64,000 bases of DNA from Epiperipatus broadwayi (Eukaryota; Onychophora; Udeonychophora; Euonychophora; Peripatidae): contig JAQFVV010000446.1 in NCBI GenBank assembly GCA_028023455.1, forward strand, positions 1 through 64,000. The letters are read 5' to 3'. This document shows, piece by piece, positions 42,602 through 54,860 of the stretch. Position 1 is the stretch's first letter; every line of letters begins with the position of its first letter. The notes under the pieces were generated by a model. It did not search any database. It had not been told where the DNA came from and saw only the letters and a program-made list of their open reading frames with translations. The position numbers and the translations under genes were made by a program.

Positions 42602-42810
42602 CAACCCTCCAGCAGCCACTTTTTTATTTTATTCACTACTTATAAAACTTTGATCCAAAATGAAAACACAATAATGTTTTTAATTCAAGCTCATTAGCTT
42701 GTATAGTCATATAGATGTGAACTCAGTTCAGCAGCCATACTTTCTGGTGACATTGGTTCTTTAAGAGCCACAGTTATCACAATCCTATTGGGCAGGATTG
42801 GTATTAAACC
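42602..42810 (-). repeat. Dispersed repeat family D, remainder after the hAT element
   Basis: Starts 'caaccctccagcagccac' and contains 'agtcatatagatgtgaac' and 'attgggcaggattggtatta', continuing the copy interrupted at 41038. Confidence 0.8.
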
Positions 42811-43059
42811 ACTTAACATCACAGATGATGATGATTTATACATTTCGTACAAAATATATTTTTATTTGTATATTTATTTTTTTACCTTTTAATTAATGAA
42901 TTAATTGTTATTTTTAATAATTTAAAAGTTTTTTAAAGCTTAGGTAGAAATTAATTAAAACTTCTTTGGAAAGTTTTGAGAAAAAAAATGCAGATACATA
43001 AAAGCATTTGGAGGGGGGGGGGAGTTACTAAGAAATTTAATTCTTTTATTTTCATCATC

Positions 43060-43227
43060 TTATGCCACTTACTATAATCCTTAGGAACTAATAGATGTCA
43101 GAGATTAGTGCTTAATAAATCTCTCTTCTGTGCTTTCCTATTCAGCATTTCCTAGACTATCGATTTATTAAGCACAATTTTCTAACAACTATTAGTTACT
43201 AAAATTTTACAGTAGGTGGCATAAAGA
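43060..43227. repeat. Short inverted-repeat element
   Basis: 'atgccacttactata' with 'gtgcttaataaatc' at 43072-43120 is inverted at 43148-43222 ('gatttattaagcac', 'agtaggtggcat'). Arms are about 70 bp with mismatches. A G12 run lies just upstream (43013-43022 region). Confidence 0.65.
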
Positions 43228-43296
43228 TGTTGAATTAAATATGTATATTGCTAAAACAATAATTTATAAGCTGGTGTCATGTGATAGAATCATCTT

Positions 43297-43437
43297 ATAA
43301 GATATTTAATACATTAAATCAACAGCTGATTGGTTCAACTTGTTTTTTGATAATTTTTTTTGATAATTGTTTTTGATAATTTATCAAAAAACAAGTTGAA
43401 CCAATCAGCTGTTGATTTATTGTATTAAATATCTTAT
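43297..43437. repeat. Near-perfect hairpin, 57-bp arms
   Basis: 43297-43353 and 43381-43437 are inverted copies with a single mismatch ('caacagctgattggttcaac' and its complement). The 27-bp loop is itself 'ttttgataatt' repeats. Confidence 0.92.
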
Positions 43438-44099
43438 ATGTTAGCCTATAATAATTTTTTATTTTATCAGATATGAAAATAATTTTTTAATATTTAATTT
43501 CTGAATGATATTATTTAGCTGTGTTTTCTGATGAAAACCAGTTCACTGATTGAAACATTAACAAGAAAAAGCTATATAGATAAGTAATTGTATTTTGTTT
43601 TTTATTTATTTTTTTTAGTTAGTTTATATATTTATTTGCTTTCATATATATATATATGTATCATCGAGAGTTCTGATTGCCAGGAAAAAGTAATTCAGCT
43701 TTTTTTTACCTATGCTTTCTCTCCTACTGAAAATAACTCAATAATCATTGACTGATTAATATTGATGTTAGCTGGGTTGTTTACAAAATGGCTATCTAAA
43801 AAAATGTCAAGCCTGTTAAAATAACATTTCAAATTTACTTAATTTGAAATCAAAATTAGATGATAGGCATAGTAGATTGAATTACTATAACAAATTTTTT
43901 CTGTATATATATATATTAATTTCATTTAATAAATCAAGTAAAAAAATGCATAATAAAATACAATAGTTTAATTATATTCACAAATAAACTGATGTCTCTA
44001 GTACCTAAATCAATAAGTAGAATGTAAAGTCCTAATATATTATAACACATAAATTGTCACTAAGTGTTATAAATATTAGTGACAATCTATTTACAGTAT

Positions 44100-44320
44100 G
44101 ATAAACATGGTTTTCACAGAGACAAAACTCTCCATACCATAGTACTACTCAGTGCAAACCAGAATAATCAATGGATGCAGGAAGATTTGTGCATAAAATT
44201 CCTATCTAATGCCTAGTCATCCAATATCCCCAGACTAGTTTCTAGCTTGTGGCTTTCATCAGTGAGGAGCCTTGAATCTGAGAGCATTGCACCTAGATCT
44301 AAATAAATATGTTAGGGAAT
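44100..44320 (-). repeat. Dispersed repeat family D copy
   Basis: 'atcaatggatgcaggaagat', 'ccccagactagtttctagct' and 'gtgaggagccttgaatctga' in the same orientation as 40846-41038. Confidence 0.85.
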
Positions 44321-44789
44321 TATGTTTCTTTGTGTTTTATATACATTCTGCCTAGCACATTTTATTACAATGGCTCTAGGATTAACTGTACAATTATTTT
44401 TTATAAGTTTAGAAGTTATCCCAATTTTAATATATAATCTGAAATCCCTGTTTCCAGAGTTTTCTTGGATTTCTAAATTTTTCATATATTAATAATAAAG
44501 CTATCTCTCACTAAATAAACAAATTCTGCTGAAAATTTAAATAATTTAATTTTCTATAATTTATATATATTGAATACTTTTTGTGTACATATAACTATAA
44601 TAACAATATAATGCTTTAGAATAAAGAATATTCATTATCATAGTGAAAAGTGGTCGGTTCTCCCAGAGATTGCAGTATTTCTGAATCAAAGTATGTGTTA
44701 TTCAGACATCAATATTTTACCTATTCACCACAAAAAATTTAAGATGTTTATATGCCTATATCTTAAGTTATGACTTTAAAAATGATTGT
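44321..44789. other. Unassigned AT-rich DNA
   Basis: No feature recognised. Confidence 0.35.
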
Positions 44790-45090
44790 GTTTCATACTT
44801 TAGCTGATGATGGATTAACATATGACAAATTTTGTTTTAAATTGAGCAAAACTGTTATTGAAATATTTGAAGTGATTCATGCCATGCATGACAAAGATTG
44901 TGATCACATGATTTTCAAGGATTTATGGTAGCAGTGAGGGTACTGAAAATGATCCAAGAAGATAGAAAACACATTTCAATGTCATAAACTTTTTGTGATG
45001 GATAGCATTATAATATAAGATTTGTGTTGATATGGTAATAGCACTGCAGAAATCTTGAAGAGAGAACCAGCCACCTTTTTACTGGTACAT
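44790..45090 (+). pseudogene. Mariner-type transposase N-terminal remnant
   Basis: The plus-strand translation near 44815-44935 reads YDKFCFKLSKTVIEIFEVIHAMH. This has the shape of the first helix-turn-helix of mariner/SETMAR-like transposases (…KFCFKLGKTATETFEML…). It is followed near 44950 by ENDPRR (compare EDDPRSGRP). Stops and shifts follow and no catalytic domain is visible. Confidence 0.5.
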
Positions 45091-45590
45091 ATTTGCATGC
45101 TTCCACGATCAGCACTAAAATTTTTATAAAGCCATAATTAAAGCAATAAATTAAAACAATATTCAATAATTCTATCCAGATTTTAATTTTTAAAGATATT
45201 CATATGAATATAAAGACTGTATTTTTTATTGTGAAAGAATAAAAAATGTCCATTATGAATGAGGGTTCACTATATCAAAAAATAGAAGATAAATATAGAT
45301 GACAATTTAAAACTACTGGCCTTGGATGTAAAGCAGACAAATATTTAGATATTAAGATTTGTAAACAATAATTATTTCCCAATAGCTTAAGGTTTACATT
45401 TTAATTTAGATTGTAATTTTATGTATCTCTACAAATATAGAACAGTTTGTAGTATACTTATTTCAATTTTAAAACACTCAAATAATAATAAAGAGCCATT
45501 CGTAAATGACTATTACCATTTTAACTCACCCCAAACAACAGAAAGAAAAAAATAATAACTACTCTTTCTTATTGCATTGCCAAATGTATA

Positions 45591-45872
45591 CCATATAATA
45601 CTAAATTGTCCAATCACTTTACTACTATTACACAATGCAGTTTACAGTTTTGATTGCCACAGCAATCTTCTTCAGAACTTTATATCTCCTAGCCTCACCT
45701 CTAAATTCAAATTTTTAATGGTAAATTTTTAAAATTTAAATTTAGAGTTGAGGCTAGGAGATATAAAGTTCTGAAGAAGATTGTGCTGGGGCAATCGAAA
45801 CTGTAAAAAAGGGTGGTAAATAAAGCATTGTGTAACAGTAGTAAAGTGATTGGACAATTTAGTATTATATAG
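45591..45872. repeat. Foldback element, arms of about 125-130 bp
   Basis: 45591-45715 and 45742-45872 are inverted copies (e.g. 'ttctgaagaagattg', 'ctaggagatataaagttc', 'agtgattggacaattt') with about 10 percent mismatch and a 26-bp loop of A/T. Ends begin 'tatataatactaaattg'. No coding capacity. Confidence 0.88.
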
Positions 45873-45985
45873 AAGGAAGAGAGATAAAAACATCTACAGA
45901 TGAGTTATGGCATGATTATATAAACAAAAGAACTACAAATACATCCACATATAGAGCTTGGTGATTCATTTTTCTATTTGATATT

Positions 45986-46500
45986 TTATGATGTCTTAAT
46001 TTCTTTAGCAGAAAACTTTTTTTCTCCAATGTATTCTATTCCTGCCATGTCTTCCCAATGAAAATAATTGACATTGCACTTCTTTATAAAGTCTTTGAGA
46101 TAATCCTTATAACTTAGATGGGAATCTAAACCATGCTCAAGTTTACTATGAAACATTTTTTTACAAAGCTTTAACATTGTTTATTTAGTTTACATGTACA
46201 ATCAAATGAAGGTGTGATTTTACAGTAGGAGATTCCATAGTGACACATCCAACAAATTGAACAAATGGATTGGTTTTCTGAGCTTGCTATTTTAAAATTT
46301 TATAGAGCATCCTTAAATAAAACTTTTCTTATTGTGTCAATGGGTAACCAAAATTCATTTCCATATAATAAACTAGATAAAACAATAGCTTTATAAATAG
46401 CTAGCTTAGTTGCTACAGTATATTGGAATATTTGTTGTATCTCAACTATTTTTCTAATTATAAAACTGGAATTGGTTTGTATTTATTTACTATATATAAA
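45986..46500 (-). pseudogene. Decayed LINE, C-terminal end (second RTE-type family)
   Basis: On the minus strand, TKLAIYKAIVLSSLLYGNEFW (about 46330-46400) is the 'VY.A.VLSTLLYG.E.W' block after the LINE palm. The frame 45986-46177 carries SYKDYLKDFIKKCNVNYFHW followed by EDMA, the C-terminal 'RYKD.LK..LK.C.I....WE..A' block. The sequence differs clearly from the element at 14632-17920, so this is another family. Stops between the blocks make it a relic. Confidence 0.7.
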
Positions 46501-46534
46501 TTTCATTTAGCATTATGCATAGATTGATTAATGT

Positions 46535-47140
46535 TACAAACAGTAGGAAAGCCCCATATAGTAGTGTCACCTAGTGCAAGCCATAGTAATCAATGCATAT
46601 GTATGACTATATAAATAAATGAGCTTCACACAGCTTTATAGTTAACTAAAAGATGTCTGCTGGAGGGTTACATTAGATGCACTGCTCTCAGATTCAAGGC
46701 TCCTTAATAATGAAGGCCATAAATCTGAAACTAGTCTGGGTATATTGGATGATTAACTGCTAGATAGGTATTTTGATGTACAGCTCTTCTAGCATTTAGT
46801 GATTATTGTGCCTAGTACTGGATGACACTACTATATAGAAAGTGTCACTGTTGTTTTAACAGCTTGTGTAAGCATACGAAGTAGGAATTCTGGGATGTTT
46901 TAGTGGTTTAATACCAATTCTGGTCAAAGGGTATTAGTGATTACATTAAACTGTATAGATACTGAACTGGATTCAGATCTGTATGACTATATAAGTGAAT
47001 AATTTTGGATTGAAAAGATTTTGATTTGATTTTGATCTCATGGCTTTATAGTTAGCTAAGAAGGTAAAAGGAGGATGCTGGAGGTTTTCATTAGAACCAA
47101 AGATGGGTACTTTGGTATTAGAGCTGCAATGTAGGGGAGA
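46535..47140 (+). repeat. Composite of family D repeat pieces
   Basis: A short inverse piece at about 46550-46600 is followed by a plus-orientation copy: 'agatgcactgctctcag', 'gaaactagtctgggtatatt', then 'actgaactggattcagatct' and 'gatgctggaggttttcatta'. It seems to be a head piece followed by the start of a second unit. Confidence 0.75.
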
Positions 47141-47539
47141 TAGGATGCCTTTTCACACCCACAATAAATGTGTAATGCTGCAATGTTGTCAAATTGAAAG
47201 GAAATAAACCGTGTAAGTATACGTGTGGAAACGTGTTTTGATCTTTATCAACATGATCTTTTTTTTGTAATACTTCGACATTTTCAGTTATTGTCCAGAT
47301 TTCTTTCTGCTATACTTAACAATATGATAAAAACCTAATAAAAGACATAATTAATATGTATTTTTGTGGTTTTTGTTCTTTGTTTTTGGTTTAAGTTTTT
47401 ATAAAAAAAATATGTTTATTAGCATTTCTGTTGAAAATCCCAGTATACTCTGCAATCACATGCTACATTTTCCGAGAGAAAATTTTTAGTAAAATATCTT
47501 CATTTTCTGTGGTAATATTAAATGTGTTGTTTCAAGACA
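47141..47539. other. Unassigned AT-rich DNA
   Basis: No feature recognised. Confidence 0.35.
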
Positions 47540-48420
47540 ACAATTCCTATTAGATATTCCATGGTATAAATATTGTATGAACATACTTAATGTGTTTTTA
47601 TAAATATTATTTAAAAACCCAAATCATTTACTGTTTGTTTAGTAACAATTTTTTTGTGTAATGGTGTCATTTCACTAAAATTGCAAATCACTTTTTTTTT
47701 TATTGGGAATGTCATTCTTAAAAGTTTTTAGTGTGTAAGTTGTACATGTAGTTAATGTCTTTATAAATATTTAAAATCAAAATCATGTAGTTAAAATAAC
47801 AATTTTTTGTGTAATTCCATCATTTCACTAAGACCACAAATCACTTTTTTTTTGTTTTCAAATGTTATTCCAAAAAGTTGTTAGTGCCCAACTCACACAT
47901 ATTTGAATGTCTCATTATTTAAAAACTAAAAGCATTTACTCTTTGTTTAGTGTGTATTTAAACTAATAATTTGTCATGCCATCATTTCATTAAGATCTTA
48001 AATCACTTTTTTTATATATTTCAAATGTCATTCTTAAAAGTTGTTAGTGTCCAAGTCTTACATATTTGAATGTCTTCTTCAAAATTATATATTTCTTATT
48101 GAAAATAATAAATATGTTTATTATGTTTTTACTTTTATTTACTTTTAATCCCACAACACAGAACATGTATTAGACTTACTGTGCCTGTTCACATTCATAT
48201 CAACCTCCCAATAACATTGTAAAACTTGCCAAAATACCCTGTACAAGATCCATGTGCACTTTTTTGCCAAAAAAGTTATGTACAAGATCTGTGTACACAT
48301 TATCTTGGTCATGTCCCAAGATTACAAAATTATCAGTGGAAAGATAGAAATGTGAACAGGCACAGTAGATCTAATACATGCTTCATGTTGCAGCTCTAAT
48401 ACCAAAGTATCTAAAGATCT
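47540..48420. repeat. Family F repeat with internal 150-165-bp tandem units and a hairpin
   Basis: Units with 'atttcacta' then 'aaatcacttttttt' then 'gtcattcttaaaagtt' start near 47667, 47821 and 47984. The right part forms a hairpin: 48163-48225 ('tactgtgcctgttcacatt') against 48330-48385 ('aatgtgaacaggcacagta'). The same order of parts is seen at 1-640. Confidence 0.72.
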
Positions 48421-48620
48421 AAGTACAGTACTCTCAGAATTAAGGCTTCTCACTGATGAAGGTCAGTCTGGGGATATTGGATGAGTAAGCATTAGATAGG
48501 GATTTTGATGCACAAACCTTCCAGCATCCATTGATTACTATGGTTTGCATTGTGTAGCACTACTATATGGAGAAAGAAGTGGTGATCATGTGATGTTTTA
48601 GTGGTTTATCCTAGTTATGT
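48400..48620 (+). repeat. Dispersed repeat family D copy
   Basis: 'gatgaaggtcagtctgggga', 'tccattgattactatggttt' and 'catgtgatgttttagtggtt', in plus orientation, directly following the family F hairpin. Confidence 0.8.
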
Positions 48621-48898
48621 TTGGAGTTTTTTTGTAAACATAAATTAATTATTTGTGCTTTATATGAAACTTGTAATATGTTTGTTTAAAAGCTTTTAAT
48701 ACCTAAGCTTATTTAAATTTGTGCTTGTGTTTGGAAATAGTCATGGGATTAATATACTTAAGAACTTGCAACCTGTTAGGTAAGAAGATTTCCTTTTATC
48801 TAAGTTACCATGATTCAGACTTTATGTTTTTAATTACAAATAGTGCTGTTGAAACTCTCTAGCATCAGTGTGTATTTATTTAATATATATATATATAT
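48621..48898. other. Unassigned AT-rich DNA ending in (AT)n
   Basis: No feature recognised; the AT run at its end is the insertion site of the next element. Confidence 0.35.
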
Positions 48899-50953
48899 TG
48901 TAACGATCGACATGAAAGTGAAGATCGAATCTAACCGCAAAAACAATATCTGCAACTACCAGGGGCGCCATCTAGGCATTTGAGCCTAGAAAAATTTATA
49001 AAGTAGGCAGATACGCGCAGTTAAAATTCCACTTTATTTAAATATTCCGATCGTTAGCCCAAGTCACTAGCTCAGCGGAGACGCAGAGATAAAAATATAT
49101 AAATTTTATATTTTAAATATAAAAGAATAAAAGCCACTGCCAGAAATTAACCCATAAAAATATTTATTTACGCACATAGAAAATCATTCTAAATTCGAGG
49201 AATAGGTTTAACATTTTTTTTTAGATTACTCTTTAATTGTACATTTACATAAATTTCAATGAGTTTTAATATTTTATTTAGATGGTCAAGTATGAATAGA
49301 CTACATAGATCTGCATTTGAAAAGAAAATATTCTTCCCTGATTTAACCTTAGGCAACAAATTTCGCAGTCAAACCGGCATCAATCCATCTGATACATTTA
49401 TGTATTCAATGTAGCATGAAAATACAACAGCACAAATATACTATACTGTCAGGAATGGACATCTGAACAGGATAGTTAGAGAAAACATTGACTCTTGTCC
49501 AATACAGGAATATGACATCTGTATATCAAGAAGAACAATAAAATAAAAACTCCATAGGAAGGGACCGTGATCCTTTTTGCCGACTTACAATCCCATCCAT
49601 AGGCAAAGGGTTGGTGCGGTGTATTCAGCGATTCTGCACGTAGCAAAACTCATACTACATCTACTAATTACACAAATATATCCAATCCATTGACCCAATT
49701 CAACAACGACACAAATAACCCAAGATTACCCTCCCCTAATATAACTTTACAAATCTATACAGCCATTCACGCCCGACTTAAATTTAACATTGAAATACGT
49801 TCGCACAGATTTGTTTAAAAATGTTGGGTATAGATCGATTACATAGATTCCACGGTCAAAAACATTTCAAAATAAACATAAACAATCAAAATACAAAATT
49901 ATTGATACCGACAATCGCAGAGGGAAACTTATAAGTAACCCAATAGTATTCACCATAAGATACTTGCGTTGTCACAGATCGGAAGAGCACACATTTTAGA
50001 TACTCCCGTAAGGTATCATTATTTATCGAATGTCTATATATTTTGATCAAATATGAAAACCAAAATATAATTAACCGCAAACGAATCCATGCAAGCGTCT
50101 ATAAACAACTTAAATTTCATACATTTAAATAATCTTTACAATAAGAAAAAAAAAATGGAAATGATGTTTATCAATCGGAAAACATATAAAATTAAACATT
50201 ATTAATTTGATTTAAAAACTTACAAAGTCAGATAAGAGTCCGTTTTAACATTTAAGTTGGCTTGTTTATCAATTTGTAAAACTTGAAAATTCTTAATTGA
50301 TTTTAATAATTGTTCCTTTATATAGCTTATGGATTCCGGGCTCCGTTGGAAGGTAATGTTCTGGAGATGGCAATAGCTTTTCAAGGTATACAGTCTTTTC
50401 ATTTTTTTTTTATAGAGAGTGTGGTATGTGCTAACTCTAACAAAATGCTGAACTGTCAGAAAAACTGTATTTCCCTTTTTATATTATCACAAGGATTCAA
50501 TGAACAAAACGTCACTAATCTATCACTTTCGTTAGGGTCCGAGCCAAGACTTAGTGCTTCCATTGGTCAAGCTAAAATTTCTTTCTTCTCTTATCTAACT
50601 TTTCATCTGACTTTTTAATTACACAGCTTTTAGATAATTAATAAACAACCATTTCCATTTATAGATTACAGGAATTAATTAATACCTGTTTTTATTTTAA
50701 CTTACGTTATTTTTTTATTAAAATATTTTTATATTTCAATCTTGTATTTTTTTATTAAAAAAAATACGTTCAAATACTTTTTTTTTTTTTTTTGTTTATG
50801 AAAAAAAAAATTTTTTTAAAATTTAGCATCTGTGCGAATGTATATACGTATAACAAACATTTTTAATTTTAGCATTTAGTTTTTTACTTTTATTTGCGAA
50901 CTTTTAAGTTTTTATTCTGGATTAATGTAATGACATATTTATATATCGTTACA
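48899..50953 (-). mobile_element. Solo LTR, 2.05 kb (copy B)
   Basis: Termini TGTAACGATCG and ATCGTTACA, flanked by 'atat' on both sides inside AT runs. It aligns with 10651-12698 throughout. A minus TATA box (TATAAAAAGGG) lies at about 50471-50482. There is no internal domain or second LTR. The minus and plus frames of 60-102 codons inside differ between the two copies and are not conserved as genes. Confidence 0.75.
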
Positions 50954-50971
50954 ATATATATATATATATAT

Positions 50972-51195
50972 CATTATCAATCCACTGCAGCATGAAGATC
51001 TCTCCAAGTTCAATCCATCTCCGATCTTTAGCTTCTCTTCTCCACATCACCCCTGCACACTTTTTTATTTCATCCATCCATTTCACATGTGGTCTCTTTC
51101 TGGGTTTTTTACAGTCTGTTGGAATCCCATTTAAGATTTTAATTGTCCATCTATTATCTTTTCTAGAAATATGTCCAGCCCAACTCCATAACTGA
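50972..51195 (-). pseudogene. 3' fragment of the RTE-like LINE
   Basis: On the minus strand it matches the last 70 or so codons of the element at 14632-17920 ('ctccatctccgat', 'catttcacatgtggtctct', 'aatatgtccagcccaactcc' style blocks) and ends 'tcattatcaatcc'. It abuts the AT run next to the solo LTR. Truncated and shifted. Confidence 0.85.
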
Positions 51196-52299
51196 CAATA
51201 AATTACAGAATTAATTTGAAAAAAACAAATACACTGTTAATGCATTAATCTTATAATCATAGTTATCAAAAAGCAACACTATTTTTCTGTTAAACATTTA
51301 AAAATCCTTTTTTGTTGTTGTTTAATTGAACACTATTAACTATCTGATTCATCCTATGTTTATTTTGGGCAATAAATCAAATCTCTTTGATTTTTATCTT
51401 TCTGTCATTTCTTTTTCAATAATATTTTGATCAAAATCATGCTTATGGACATGAGTTTGATCCAGATGTTATTATTAAAATGATTTGATTTTATTTCATA
51501 AATTTTATTCTTTAATAAAATGTTTTTTTTTTAAAAAAATCGAATGGGTTTATTACTTGAGAATTCCTATGAAGTTCAAATTCCTAAAAAGCTAACACTG
51601 GAACTGTTCCAAGGATCTTACCCTCTACCACTGCCCTATATTAGACAGGGTAATGAAATGATTGTAAAATAAAATACAATTAACTTCATTAGTAATAATC
51701 ATCTAATTTAAGAACATTGTTTTTTTAACTCCAAGCACCATTCTCAATAGTAAGTAAGTTTAATATGCGAATAAAAGTCATTCATATCAATAAAAATTCT
51801 TTCAGTATATTATTATCAATAACAAATAAGCACCTATATATATGATCAATATTTTTATTAAAAACCCTCAAAATTGACTAATACTATTTATTCTCTTAAA
51901 AAATCATATAGGTACAACACATTAATGGAAATTTATTTATTCAATAAATCATAATTTTGTAAGTTTATACAACTTTTAAATATCCCAAAATACATTGAAT
52001 CCATCCAATCATTTTCATGCAATATCAATCTACAAATCATACCATTTCCAACTTTCTTATACACTTCAACAATATTATTTTTTATACCAAAATAATCATA
52101 CAATTATTATATTTTATACACGTATTTTATAAAATATTTATAAAACTGTAAGAATAAAGTTTTGGTAGAAAAAATAGTATTGTTGAAATGTATAAGAAAG
52201 TTGGAAATGGTGTAATATGTAAATATAGAAATCAATACAAAAGAAAAGGAGGAGGAACAACAAAATTGTATATCAATATACCTCAGGAAAAAAGGCCTT
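51196..52299. other. Unassigned AT-rich DNA
   Basis: No gene or repeat, except that 'caacaatattatttttta' and 'ttccaactttcttataca' (52040-52085) are inverted at 52165-52210, a loose hairpin. Confidence 0.4.
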
Positions 52300-52400
52300 T
52301 CTAAGTTTAATCCAAAATTTTCTAAGCCTTAGCTTCTTTTCTCCACAGCATACCAATAAACTTCCTTATTTCAACCATCAATCTCATTTCTGGTCTCTGA
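52300..52400 (-). pseudogene. Short, decayed RTE-like LINE 3' fragment
   Basis: 'ctaagtttaatccaaa', 'ttagcttcttttctccac' and 'ttatttcaaccatcaatct' match the 3' end region of the minus-strand element at 14632-14760. Confidence 0.6.
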
Positions 52401-52629
52401 ATTCTCTAATAAAAAACCAAGTATAAATCACACTGATTTTCCAGGGTAAAAACACTTTCCTCCTGTAAGAAATAAATCATTAATAATTTTAATTCTATTT
52501 GAAGATTTATACAAATTTTTAGTATCAAAATTACTAAAAACACAATTCTCATTACTAAGTAAAACCATTAATATTTTTTAAAAAATTAAAAAGAAAAAGG
52601 CATAGAAAAATCATAATCTTTTTAGTTTA

Positions 52630-53000
52630 GAAATCCTGCCTAATAGGATATTAAAGAACCAAAGACACCAAAATGTATGGGCACTGAACTAAATTCAGAC
52701 CTATATGACTATATAAAGTAATGAAATTGGATTGAAAATATTATTGTGCTTTCAATTTTAGACTTATGGTTTTGTAGTTAATTAGAGATAAAAGGTAGAT
52801 GCTGGAGGATTGCATTAGATTCTAAGATCTAGATGCAATGCTCTCAAATCCAAAGTTCCTCACTGATGAAAGCCACAAGCTAAAAACTAGTCTGGGGATA
52901 TTTGATGAATATGCACTAGATAGGGATTTTATACACAAACTTTCTTGCATCCATTGATTACTATGGCTTGCACTAAGTGACACTACTGTATGGAGAATTT
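52630..53000 (+). repeat. Dispersed repeat family D, fullest copy
   Basis: About 370 bp from 'gaaatcctgcctaatagg' through 'ccaaagacaccaaaatgt', 'gatgctggaggattgcatta', 'aactagtctggggatatttg' to 'gacactactgtatggaga'. No coding capacity, no obvious polymerase III boxes. The family has at least six copies in the window. Confidence 0.88.
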
Positions 53001-54759
53001 TGCCTATATTATGAGACTTACGGCTTAAACATATTAAAGTAATGGTGCAAATGAATTACTTTATAATAAAAAAAAAATTCCATAATTTTCATAATATCAG
53101 TTTATATTTTATTTTCTTCACAGAATTACTATACTACTTTATTCTATTAAGACATTATTTTTAAAATCTACATTCGGTAACAATGTAAACCTGCTTCCTT
53201 TATTTTCTTTTAATAAAACAACGTATTCAGTTTAATTTGAAAACAAATTACTTGACCTGTGGCAAAAATTTATTTTTATCCAAAAGTAATTCATTTAAAA
53301 TAATTTGTATGACTACTTTGTTTTCATAAGTAGTTTTAAAAGCTTCAATAAAAACAAAATTAATTATCATATTTGTGCCACCAATCAATTAAAACAATGA
53401 ACCTTCACTTAAAATTTTTACATTGTTCATTTTAAACTTAGATAAATTAAAGATAAAATTCCTATTTGGTCTTTACTACATAAAAAAATTATTGTTATTT
53501 ACCTATGTTATATTTTTTCAATAAAATCAATTACATTTATTCAATACTTGTTTTTATTTTAAATGTAATAGTATATATAGGAACCGCATTAAAAATGAAT
53601 TTAAAATTGCTTAAATAAAATTTATTCTCAAATCTAAACTTCTAAAAGTCTCAAATTCAATTTTTTTTTTCAAATCTAAATTTGTAAATGTCTCAAATTT
53701 AAGAATTAAATCAAATGACTTTTCCCAATTTTTATTAATAAATTTATTTAAAATTAGGAATCTCTATGCAGTATTTTTAATTATTATATGCATTTAAATG
53801 TAAGATTTTAAACCCAGCTTTAAAAATTTAATGAATAATTCAATAATATATTGCTTGAAAGTTCATAAGAAGTTTGAATGCCAGAAGTATTTCAAGTAGA
53901 TTTGATCTGAGGACATTATGCTCCATAGTCTGTTATTTTATGACTGTGCAGAGCAAAAATTAGTAGCATAAACAAAATATGACTTCTCTATGTTCTAAAT
54001 TTCAAGTTGAAGAAATTCAAAGAAGTGCAGGTAAGCAGTGGATGTATGACTTCTTTAAAATTAGTGAAATTAGTTTCTCAGGGTACTAGGCTTGCAAATG
54101 TCACCATGGTTTTCACATAGCAAGCAGGGCAAAATCAAAGAGCAACAGTCTTTTAAGTTGTTTCAGATGATTAGAAATTGACATGAACCCAGTTCTAATG
54201 GTGTAACTGTAAACTCAACAAAGATGGGGTCTCCAGAGAAAGGGTCATTGAACAGGTGAAGGCTTAAGTAATATTATTCTTACTCAAAATATCTGAAATT
54301 TGGGTTTTCTTACTTCATTATGGGAACTTGATGTGGCATAAATGCTAAGTTCCATAGAAGTGTTTGCAGTTGTATTGATGAGAAGGTTATATGTAAAATA
54401 TATATATATATATTTAATTTTTAAATTAAAAAAATTTAATGTAGAATTGATAAAAATTGATAATAAAAAAAAATATAATAATGTTAAATCAAACCAAATT
54501 CAGTAAAAAAAATTCTGTATGTTTGTTCTCTAGGAGTCTCTGTATACTATTTGTAATTGTTGTAGGCCTAAAAATAGGTGAGATTCTTTTACTCAAATGT
54601 TAAAAAATTTAATTACTTAACCTGCAATGGCTACAATATCATTTTGTAACTATTTTTCCTAAGGAAAGTACTATTTTATGATATAATTATAGTTTAAAAT
54701 TTGATTTTTTATTATAAATATTATTGGTAATAAATATAACAATGCCACCTATATTGTTA
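53001..54759. other. Unassigned AT-rich DNA
   Basis: 53990-54250 is less AT-rich and may be a transposon relic, but I can name no motif. The rest is featureless. Confidence 0.35.
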
Positions 54760-54860
54760 TAAAGAGGTTGCTTTAGAAACAGTTTAAAATTGTTGATTGT
54801 TATTGATATTGGGATTGTTCAAGCATTGACTGGCTTTTAATGATTATTAGTAATAATTAT
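54760..54860 (+). repeat. Dispersed repeat, family G
   Basis: Second copy of the block at 12778-12870 ('aaagaggttgctttagaaac', 'attgggattgttcaagc'). Confidence 0.55.
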
